A stretch of DNA of 64,000 bases from Piscinibacter gummiphilus. Lineage in GTDB: Bacteria > Pseudomonadota > Gammaproteobacteria > Burkholderiales > Burkholderiaceae_C. How positions within the stretch are numbered: position 1 is the first letter of the stretch; every line of letters starts with the position of its first letter. The DNA is taken from NCBI RefSeq assembly GCF_032681285.1, contig NZ_CP136338.1, forward strand, positions 62,001-126,000, in the 5' to 3' direction. This document shows positions 56,561-64,000 of the stretch, piece by piece. A program made the translations under genes and the position numbers. The notes under the pieces are model-generated. The model saw only the letters and a list, made by a program, of their open reading frames with translations, was not told the DNA's origin and did not search any database.

Positions 56561-58108
56561 GTGATTGCCGATGACCTCGACACGCTCGATGCCCAGCAAC
56601 TGCGCGACGCCCTGCGGGCCTCACGCGCCGAAGCCGCGTTCAAGCAGGCCGTCATCGACAAGCTCACGCACGAGAACGCCATCCTCAAGCGGTTGAAGTT
56701 CGCCGCCCAGAGCGAGCGCTTCAGCGCCGAGCAGAAGAGCTTGCTGGACGAGACGCTGGACAGCGACCTGGCGGCAGTGGCTGCCGAGATTGAAGGGCTG
56801 CAGCCCAGCCGGGCTGCCGGCGAGCGACAACAGCCCCGGCGCGAGAAGCTGCCGGCGCACCTGCCCCGCCGCGATGTGCGCCACGAGCCCGAGAACACCA
56901 CCTGCGGTTGCGGCCAGGCCATGCAGCGCATCGGCGAGGACGTGGCCGAGAAGCTGGACTACCAGCCCGGCGTCTTCACCGTCGAACGCCACATCCGCGG
57001 CAAATGGGTGTGCAAGTGCTGCGAGCGGATCGTGCAGGCGCCGGTCGCGCCACACATCATCGACAAGGGCCTGCCGACGACCGGCCTGCTGGCCCAGGTG
57101 CTGGTCGCCAAGTACCTGGACCACCTGCCGCTGTACCGGCAGGAGGCCATCTTCGAGCGCGCCGGCCACGCCATCTCGCGCTCCACGCTGGCGCAGTGGG
57201 TTGGCGAGTGCGGCGTGCAATTGCAGCCGCTCGTTGACGCGCTGACCGCCGAGCTGCTGCGCCAGCCGGTGCTGCATGCCGACGAGACGCCGGTGGCGAT
57301 GCTCAAGCCCGCCGGTCAGCGCGACGGCAAGACTCATCGGGCCTACCTGTGGAGCTACTGCAGCACGCAGTTCAGCCCGCTGCAGGCCGTCGTCTTCGAC
57401 TTCGCCGACAGCCGCGGCGGCCAGCACGCTCGTGACTTTCTTGGCTTGCCGGGAACGCCGGGCAAGCCAGCTTGGCAGGGCAAGCTCGTGTGCGACGACT
57501 TCGCCGGCTACAAGGCCTGCTTCGAGCTGGGCGTGACCGAGGCAGGCTGCATGGCGCACGCGCGGCGCAAGTTCCACGAGCTCTGGGCCAACCATGGCAG
57601 CCAGGTCGGCGAGCAGGCGCTGAAGTTCTTCGGCCAGCTCTACGAAGTGGAGCGGACCGTGGCCAACACCGATAGCCGAGCCAGGCTTGAAGCCCGCCGA
57701 GCAGCCCGGCCGTTGGCCGATGCACTGAACCAGTGGCTGCGGCAGCAGCGCCAGCGAGTGCCGGATGGCTCAGCCACCGCTCGGGCCATCGACTACAGCC
57801 TCAAGCGTTGGGTGGCGCTGACGCGCTACCTCGATGACGGGGACCTGCCCATCGACAACAACTGGGTGGAGAACCGCATCCGTCCCATCGCACTGGGACG
57901 GCAGAACTGGCTGTTCGCCGGCAGCTTGCGCGCGGGTAAGCGGGCTGCGGCGGTGATGAGCCTGATCCACTCGGCCAAGCTCAACGGGCTTGACCCGTAT
58001 GCCTACCTGCGTGACGTGTTCGAGCGGCTGCCAACACAGCCGGCCAGCCAGATCGCGCAACTGCTTCCCCACCGCTGGGCGGGCGGTGCGGCGACACTGG
58101 TCGCATGA
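56561..58108 (+). CDS. tnpC: IS66 transposase TnpC
   Basis: A 515-residue IS66 DDE transposase with the zinc-finger region (TTCGCGQAM; CKCCERI) and catalytic motifs HADETPVAML, VCDDFAGYKA and IDNNWVENRIRPIALGR. GTG start. Its end overlaps the passenger gene by four bases (ATGA). Confidence 0.9.
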   Translation: MIADDLDTLDAQQLRDALRASRAEAAFKQAVIDKLTHENAILKRLKFAAQSERFSAEQKSLLDETLDSDLAAVAAEIEGLQPSRAAGERQQPRREKLPAHLPRRDVRHEPENTTCGCGQAMQRIGEDVAEKLDYQPGVFTVERHIRGKWVCKCCERIVQAPVAPHIIDKGLPTTGLLAQVLVAKYLDHLPLYRQEAIFERAGHAISRSTLAQWVGECGVQLQPLVDALTAELLRQPVLHADETPVAMLKPAGQRDGKTHRAYLWSYCSTQFSPLQAVVFDFADSRGGQHARDFLGLPGTPGKPAWQGKLVCDDFAGYKACFELGVTEAGCMAHARRKFHELWANHGSQVGEQALKFFGQLYEVERTVANTDSRARLEARRAARPLADALNQWLRQQRQRVPDGSATARAIDYSLKRWVALTRYLDDGDLPIDNNWVENRIRPIALGRQNWLFAGSLRAGKRAAAVMSLIHSAKLNGLDPYAYLRDVFERLPTQPASQIAQLLPHRWAGGAATLVA

Positions 58109-58686
58109 GCACCAAGTTCCAGCGCAGCCAGCCGCGGCACGTCTACCAACTGCGCATTGAACTGCAGCACATCCAGCCACTGATCTGGCGGCGCATCCTG
58201 GTGCCCGACACCACCAAGCTCGCCAAACTGGACCGCATCGTCCAGGCCGCGATGGGCTGGACCAACAGCCATCTGCACGACTGGCATATCGAGCAGCAGC
58301 GCTATGGCATTCCTGATGAGCAATGGGGCGGCAGCGCAGACTTGCAGGATGACCGCAAGTTCACCGTGGGCGCCGTGCTGAGAGAACACGTCCAGGTCTT
58401 CAACTACAGCTACGACTTCGGTGACGGCTGGGACCATCGCATCACGGTCGAACAGCGGTTGCCCGTGCAGCCAGGGCAAAACGATTGGCCGATGTGCGTG
58501 GCCGGCGAGAACGCTTGCCCGCCGGAAGACGTCGGCGGCCCGCCGGGCTACATGGACTTCCTGGAGGCCATGCACAACCCGGCACATGAACAGCATGCCG
58601 ACTACTGGCGCTGGTGGGGCGGCCCCTTCGATGCCAAAGCCTTCAGCATGAACACCGCCAATATGGCGATCCGCAAGCTGCGCTGA
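58105..58686 (+). CDS. pRiA4b ORF-3-like passenger protein
   Basis: A 193-residue protein of the plasmid pRiA4b ORF-3 family (VYQLRIELQHIQPLIWRRIL, FNYSYDFGDGWDHRITVE, CPPEDVGG). Function unknown. It lies inside the IS66 ends and is translationally coupled to tnpC, so it travels with the element. The other IS66 copy in the window lacks it. Confidence 0.85.
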   Translation: MSTKFQRSQPRHVYQLRIELQHIQPLIWRRILVPDTTKLAKLDRIVQAAMGWTNSHLHDWHIEQQRYGIPDEQWGGSADLQDDRKFTVGAVLREHVQVFNYSYDFGDGWDHRITVEQRLPVQPGQNDWPMCVAGENACPPEDVGGPPGYMDFLEAMHNPAHEQHADYWRWWGGPFDAKAFSMNTANMAIRKLR

Positions 58687-58723
58687 TCTTCATCGCGTCA
58701 AGGCGGGTTGGCCGGACGAATAC

Positions 58724-59133
58724 TTCTCAGTGAGCACCGAGTAGTTGTCAACGAACTCCTTGGCGCGATTGGCACCGTAGGTGTAGAGCCGGTCATAGGC
58801 GCTGCTGGCCCAGCCTTGCATTTGGTCGCCAAGAGCAATCCACGTTTCCGCTTTGAAGAGATCGCCTTGGTCACCAGCCCACTCCTTTAGCCCGGCCAGG
58901 CGTCCCTCTTCCCAAGCGTTGTAGAGAGCGAGCATGGGTCCGGCAGACCATTGCGCCTGAAACTCCTCCATCTCATCGACGACATGGAGGTATGCCGCAT
59001 CCAGGCGGCGCACGATCGCCTCCCGGCTTTCGAATATGTCCTTCTCTAGGATGGAGGTTTCGCTCGTGAACTGGACCGCCCCATCCTGAGGCACCAGCAC
59101 TCTGCGGGATTCGGAGGTGAAGTGATCCGCCAT
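58724..59133 (-). pseudogene. T6SS effector partner, 5' part, locus 2
   Basis: 136 codons (MADHFTSESRRVLVPQDGAV ... DNYSVLTE) that join in frame to 54914-55733 when IS66 and one TTCTCAGT are removed. The ATG overlaps the vgrG stop, as in locus 1. Confidence 0.88.
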
Positions 59134-61930
59134 CAGGATGCCTCTCTAGCTGCTTGGACCCCAACCGCCCTGGCGATGGTCTTACCGTCTGACTTCAAGC
59201 GCATTTCTTCGAGAGGCCACACGACATCCCAGCCTTCGTAGTACGAGTCCAACTCGACCCATGAGATGTCGGCCTTGGGTAGAACGGGCATCGTGTATTC
59301 ATCCTTTGCGCCGCCAATGAAGCTCTTGCTGGCAGCCTTGACCGTGATCTGCCCAGGGCACTGCACCGTGATGCCGTCGGCGCTGAGAACAATCTGTGCG
59401 CCACCCGCGGTGGTCAACGTGATCTTCTTCGCTGCCGCCCAGTCGATATGCGCGTTGGCGCTCTGCACATTGACGAGGTTCTTTGCAGCAACTTCCGCTT
59501 GATCGGCTTGTGCCTGCATCTGCACCGGACCCTTGCCTGCAATCATCGTGAGACCAGTGCCCTTGGCGCCTTGGCCAACCTGCACGGCGCCTGCGAGGAT
59601 GCCGATGCTCTGCCCTGTGTGCAGCCGCGCTTGCTGACCACTCGCCACCTGCAGGTCCTGGCCAGCCTGCCAGCTGATCGTCTCTCCACTGGCGACTTGG
59701 ATGTCCTGTCCAGCCACCGTCGCAAGTCCTGCTTTCGCAGTGATCGCCACGATCGGATCCGTGCTGTGCGGCAGCTTGCCGTCGGTGGCTTGCGTGCTCT
59801 TCGTGTTGGCATCGTTGGTTGCGGCACTGAGCGATACATTGCTGACCATCCCACTCGCTGCTTGGTGCAACGCTTTCATGGGTGCCAGCTTGTCGCTGAG
59901 ACTGCTCTGATTAGCTTTCAGCGAACCGATAGCACTTGCCAGAGCTGTCGTCTGGTGCGTCTTCGCCGCTTTGCTGAAACTATCCGCCAAAGTCGCGGCT
60001 TGCTTGAGCAAAGCCATGCCAGCCGCGTTATCGCCCGCAGGGTCACTTTCGCGCGCGCCGAAGCTAGTAATCAGGAGGCCCTGCGAGGCGCGCACAGCAC
60101 CGTAAGCGTCGGTACGCAGCTCGAAGCCAAGACCTCGGTAATGGCCTCGGTGGTTGTCGGCTTGATGGATGAGGTGGCCGAGGTTCAGCTGTGTAGCGTG
60201 TTGCGTGGTGGCGAGCTGTACGCGCAGCTCGCCGGGCGTGTCGTCAAACACGAGTTGGTTAAAGCCTTCGCCGCCGAACTCCTTGCTCTTGATGCCACTG
60301 AGCGCGGCAGCGTTGTTATGTGCTGCGGCGTCCTTCGCTGCCATGCCAGGGGCGCCGCCGTGCCAGGCGGGGCTGTTGCCTCCTGATCCACTCTGCACAA
60401 GGTTGCCTTGTGCGCTCGGACCGTGGTTGTGGCTGGTCTTGTAGGCGCTAGGGTCGACTTCAGCCGCTGCGCCCCCTGGCGTGGGTGGCAGGCCGGCCTC
60501 GCCGCGGCCGTTATAGAGGCAGCCGAGCACGACGGGGCGCTCAATGTCGCCCTCGATGAAGTCAATCAGCACTTCCTGTCCAATGCGCGGGATGTGCTGC
60601 AGGCCCATGCCTGCACCAGCCCAGCGCTGCGCTACCCGGACCCAGCATGTGCTCCGGTTGTCGGGACGCGCGTCGGCACCTGGTGCAGATTGCCAATGGA
60701 ACTGCACACGTATCCGCCCGAGTGCATCGGTATAGAGTTCGTCCGCTCCGTTGGGGCGGGTGTTGCCTTCCGGGCCGACCACGATTGCCGTTTGAGCACC
60801 AAGTGCCGTGGGTGCTCCGGTCGGCAACGGGCGCCAGAGGATGAGGCGCCGTAAGGCCTCAAAGCGGTTGGCATAGCCGAGTTGCGCCGCCTGTTGACTC
60901 AGCTCAGGGTCATGCTCCAGGCTCTCCGCCAAGTCATCTGCCGGCGTGCCATCCAGTTCCGCAAATGGGTCGGCGGCGGGGGCTCGCATGAGCCGGTCGC
61001 TCAGCTCCTTGGGCAGGTTGTTGACGCCGAGGGCATGCACGGTATGAACACTGAATTGCCGATCCGATTCGCCTTGCAGTTCGGACAAGGCATCGAGCGT
61101 GCTCTGAGTGAGTGCGAAGTATTCGCCGGCGCGCAACGAGCGCACGGTGCTGCGTGCCAGCCAGATCTTTTGACGCGCCTCATGTGCTTGCTGTCGGCAG
61201 GTGGCGCGATGCTCCAACTCAGCCGTCGTACAGGCGCTAGCGCCGTGCGCGATGTTGGCGGTGGCACCGGCGGGCTCATACTGCTGTAGCCACGGAGCGA
61301 CGTCGCGAAGTGACGCGCTGGTGAACTCATACGCTGACGGCACTTCTGCGGAAACGGCACGTTTGGCTTGATAGTCCCATTGCAGGATCGCAGTCGCTGC
61401 GGGGCTCAACTGACGCCAGCCACCGAAGCTCTGAATCGCATCCTGCTGCTCGGCGGCCGACGCACGATGGAAGCGGATGCCTGCACCGCCCAGTGACGAA
61501 CTCGACGTGATGTTCTCCGGCCAGCGTGCGCTATCGGCGAAGAAGACGATGCGGTGCCCACTCGGTGCATCCGCAGTCTCCTCGACGCGCCAGCCCAGAC
61601 CTTCTTCAGCGAGAAGACGTTGCAAGAAGGCGAGATCACTCTCGCGGTACTGCACACAGTAGGGCCGGACGCCGCCGTTCGGGCCGCGCGAGAGAAAGTC
61701 ACTGAGGTCTTCGCTGCTTCCGTCGGCATCTTTTTCTCCCCAGCGCCAGGCGGCATGAGCACGATACGCATCAGCGCCCAAGACGTCGTCAAGAATCTGG
61801 ATGATCGTCTTGTCTTGCCACACTCGGCTCGAGCGACCGTGACCCAGCAAGGCGATCCACGGTTGCACCGTGAGTTGGTGTCGAACTAGGCCGCCATCGG
61901 CGCCACCATCTCGGGCTTCGAACACCAGAC
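59133..61930 (-). pseudogene. vgrG: T6SS spike protein VgrG, locus 2, 5' end lost
   Basis: About 932 residues of VgrG, closely paralogous to the locus-1 protein from LVFEARDGGADGG to the C-terminus. It retains part of the gp27-like base, the OB region (QEVLIDFIEGDIERPVVLGC) and the DUF2345 region. The first 100 or so residues are missing because an IS21-family element is inserted; they probably lie beyond the right edge of the window. The C-terminal tail differs from locus 1, as expected if each tail carries its own cargo. Confidence 0.88.
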
Positions 61931-62003
61931 TGCGTATTCCACGCGATGGCGGACACGATTCCAGGCTGATGGCGGACAGCATTCCAAACTGATGGCGGAC
62001 ACC
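61931..62003 (+). repeat. Tandem terminal repeats of the IS21-family element
   Basis: Three units of the form ATTCCA-N3/4-GATGGCGGACA spaced 23 bases apart (the first one base shorter), presumably transposase-binding sites. Confidence 0.75.
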
Positions 62004-62067
62004 TGCGGGGTGTTCTGAGTGACCCGAACGCGGCATACGCTGACCGGTTTTTTGACCGGAACCAGCG

Positions 62068-63621
62068 ATGCCCACACCCAGGGTCACCATGAGCAAATTA
62101 CGACATACACTGCAACTGCTGCACGGCGGGGCCTTGAGCACCCGTCAAATCGGTGCCGCTCTCGGCATCTCCAAATCCACCGTCAGCGAGATAGCCAGCT
62201 ACGCGCGCGTGGCCGCCGTGGACTGGGCGCTGGCCCAGACCTTGAGCGACGAAGAACTGCAGGCCCGGCTGTACAAGCCAGCGGTGGCCCGCCAGTCCCG
62301 CCACCTCGAGCCCGACTATGCCCACCTGCACCGGGAACTGCGTCGCCCCGGCGTGACGCTGCAACTGCTGTGGGAGGAGTACCAGCACCAGCACGCCGGG
62401 CAGGCTTACAAGTACAGCGCCTTCTGCGAGAAGTACAAGGCCTGGGCCCGGCGCCTGCAGCGCTCCATGCGCCAGAACCACGAGGCCGGCGACAAGCTGT
62501 TTGTGGACTACGCCGGCCAGAGCCTGCCTGTCGTGGATGCAGGCACTGGCGAGATTCGCCAGGCCCAGGTGTTTGTGGCGGTGTTGGGGGCATCGAACTA
62601 CACCTATGCCTGCGCCACCGCCAGCCAGAAGGCCGCCGACTGGGCGGCCAGCATCATCGCCACGCTGGAGTTCATCGGCGGCGTGCCCCGCCTGCTGGTG
62701 CCTGACCAGCCGCGCGCACTCATGGCCCGTCCCGACCGCTACGAGCCCACCGCGCACCGCCTGCTCGAAGAACTCTCGGCCCACTACAGCCTGGCCGTGA
62801 TGCCGGCGCGCCCGGCCAAGCCACGCGACAAACCCAAGGTGGAGGTCGCCGTGCAGGTGGTCGAGCGCTGGATTCTGGCGCGGCTGCGCCACCAGACCTT
62901 CTTCAGTCTGGCCGAGCTCAACCGGGCGATTGCCGCCTTGCTGGTGGACTTGAACCAGCGCGCGTTCAAGAAGCTGCCGGGTAACCGCGCCAGCGCCTTT
63001 GCCGAGCTCGACAGGCCGGCCCTGCGCCCCCTGCCGGCGGTGCGCATGCCCATCGCCCGCTTCAAGCCCGCCCGCGTCAACATCGACTACCACGTCGAGC
63101 TCGATGGCCACTACTACTCGGTGCCCCACGCGCTGGTGGGCGAGAAGGTCGAGTTGCGCATCACGGCCACCACGCTCGAGGTTCTGCACGGCAACAGGCG
63201 GGTGGCCGCCCACATCCTCAATCCTCGCCGGGGCGCGCACACCACCGTGCCCGAGCACATGCCGGCCTCACATCGCGAGCATCTTCAGTGGACCCCTGCC
63301 AAGCTCATCGCCTGGGGTGAGCGCGTGGGCGCGGCCACCGCCGCCGTGGTGCGCTGGCAGATGGAGCACCGCCAGCATCCCGAGCAGGGTTACCGCTCCT
63401 GTCTGGGTCTCATGCGCCTGGGCCGCGAGTACGGTGTCCAGCGCCTGGAAGCAGCCTGCGCGCGGGCACAGTCGATTCGCTCACCGTCCTACAAGAGCAT
63501 TGCGTCCATCCTCAGTTGCGGCCTGGACCAGCGCCCGCTGGACGCCCCCATCACCGCGCAGGCCACACAGGCCAGCCTGCCACTGCACGAGAACGTGCGC
63601 GGGCCGGGCTACTACCACTGA
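62068..63621 (+). CDS. istA: IS21-family transposase IstA
   Basis: A 517-residue IS21 transposase with an N-terminal HTH (LSTRQIGAALGISKSTVSEI) and an rve-type catalytic core (LFVDYAGQSLPV, then LVPDQPRALM and KPKVEVAVQVVERW). The HYYSVPHALVG segment lies near residue 350. An ATG at 62089 is an equally possible start. Confidence 0.92.
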   Translation: MPTPRVTMSKLRHTLQLLHGGALSTRQIGAALGISKSTVSEIASYARVAAVDWALAQTLSDEELQARLYKPAVARQSRHLEPDYAHLHRELRRPGVTLQLLWEEYQHQHAGQAYKYSAFCEKYKAWARRLQRSMRQNHEAGDKLFVDYAGQSLPVVDAGTGEIRQAQVFVAVLGASNYTYACATASQKAADWAASIIATLEFIGGVPRLLVPDQPRALMARPDRYEPTAHRLLEELSAHYSLAVMPARPAKPRDKPKVEVAVQVVERWILARLRHQTFFSLAELNRAIAALLVDLNQRAFKKLPGNRASAFAELDRPALRPLPAVRMPIARFKPARVNIDYHVELDGHYYSVPHALVGEKVELRITATTLEVLHGNRRVAAHILNPRRGAHTTVPEHMPASHREHLQWTPAKLIAWGERVGAATAAVVRWQMEHRQHPEQGYRSCLGLMRLGREYGVQRLEAACARAQSIRSPSYKSIASILSCGLDQRPLDAPITAQATQASLPLHENVRGPGYYH

Positions 63622-63660
63622 GAAGCCCAGACACCGAAGCGAAACAAACAAGGAACAACC

Positions 63661-64000
63661 ATGCTCAACGAACAGACCCTCAACCAACTGCGCACCCTGC
63701 GCCTGGACGGCATGGTGGCCGCCCTCAGCGACGTGGCCACCCACCTCATGGCCAGCGAGCTGCCCTTTGAACAACGCCTGGCGCTGCTGGTGCAGCGCGA
63801 GGTGGACTGGCGTGACGGCAAACGCCTGGAGCGGCTGCTCAAGGCCGCCCGTTTGAAGGTCTGTAGTGCCTGCCTGGAGGACATCGACTGGCGCGCCAGC
63901 CGGGGCCTGAGCCGGGAGGTCATCACCAGTCTGGCCGGCGGGGACTGGCTGCGCCATGGTCACAACGTGCTGCTCACCGGTGCCACCGGTTGCGGCAAGA
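63661..64000 (+). CDS. istB: IS21-family helper ATPase IstB (3' end outside window)
   Basis: The first 113 residues of IstB (LNQLRTLRLDGMVAALSDVA, WLRHGHNVLLTGATGCGK). The AAA+ protein partners IstA in strand transfer. The reading frame leaves the window inside the Walker A motif. It lies 39 bases after istA. Confidence 0.92.
   Translation, partial: MLNEQTLNQLRTLRLDGMVAALSDVATHLMASELPFEQRLALLVQREVDWRDGKRLERLLKAARLKVCSACLEDIDWRASRGLSREVITSLAGGDWLRHGHNVLLTGATGCGK

Larger units (their letters stand above)
55742..58723 (+). mobile_element. IS66-family element inserted in the effector gene
   Basis: 2982 bases with imperfect inverted ends (left GTAACCGTCCGGCCAAC, right GTATTCGTCCGGCCAAC). Perfect 8-base direct repeats TTCTCAGT flank it (55734-55741 and 58724-58731). 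Contains tnpA, tnpB, tnpC and a passenger gene. Confidence 0.95.
61931..64000 (+). mobile_element. IS21-family element, right part outside the window
   Basis: Begins at the point where vgrG similarity stops. The left end contains three tandem copies of a 22-23-base unit with core GATGGCGGACA (around 61931-62003), a pattern typical of IS21-family multiple terminal repeats. istA and istB follow. Confidence 0.85.

Overview
The window is high-GC DNA that looks like an accessory (defence and mobile-element) region of a betaproteobacterium in the order Burkholderiales, most likely Comamonadaceae. I infer this from the two IS1071 copies, the Burkholderiales-style IS66, IS21 and IS91-like elements, the Bug/TctC binding protein and the type VI secretion (T6SS) vgrG loci. 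No rRNA, tRNA or CRISPR array was seen. Most intact genes are accessory: mobility, toxin-immunity, candidate anti-phage genes and unknowns.

Layout. 1-3.5 kb: a HerA-like ATPase (start may lie outside the window), a MerR regulator, an Xre regulator and a short, probably truncated ORF. 3.8-12.8 kb: a tightly packed Tn7-like operon (small ORF, tnsA, tnsB, tnsC, two tniQ) running into a serine recombinase and two ParB-like genes. 13.1-18.8 kb (minus strand): T6SS locus 1, vgrG - membrane/coiled effector partner - AHH nuclease - Imm11-type immunity. 19-25.3 kb: a small HTH protein, an AAA ATPase with no visible partner, a decayed DUF2278 gene, a PLD-family nuclease, two small envelope proteins, a duplicated scrap of the AAA gene, a NYN-domain protein and a ParS/MbcA-like protein. 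25.7-32.1 kb: a cluster of DUF7673-like, HEPN-like, large tyrosine recombinase, small ORFs and a phosphorothioation-associated methyltransferase carrying a C-terminal M15-peptidase-like domain. 32.3-45.3 kb: two directly repeated IS1071 copies bracketing an esterase, a Bug-type binding protein, head-to-head fragments of kefC and lpdA, and the two separated ends of one IS91-like transposase. 45.3-48.2 kb: a 5'-truncated ORF, an unknown and an HExxH metalloprotease-like protein. 48.2-53.4 kb (minus): a helicase IV-like UvrD-family gene split by an IS66 element. 53.5-61.9 kb (minus): T6SS locus 2, paralogous to locus 1, with its effector gene split by a second IS66 element and its vgrG cut by an IS21-family element that runs off the right edge.

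Two insertions can be reversed on paper exactly. Removing the IS66 at 50811-53191 (8-bp duplication GGTGTTGA) restores an open helicase frame. Removing the IS66 at 55742-58723 (duplication TTCTCAGT) restores a 409-residue effector aligned with its 413-residue paralogue. A 24-base IS66 end also survives beside the left IS1071, so IS66, IS91, IS21 and IS1071 have repeatedly reworked this region.

The best candidates for something undescribed are the tnsABC-tniQ-tniQ-recombinase-ParB-ParB operon with its coupled 66-residue leader protein, the HEPN/recombinase/methyltransferase-M15 cluster, and the three-gene HExxH cluster beside the helicase. All family assignments come from reading motifs by eye, without database searches.
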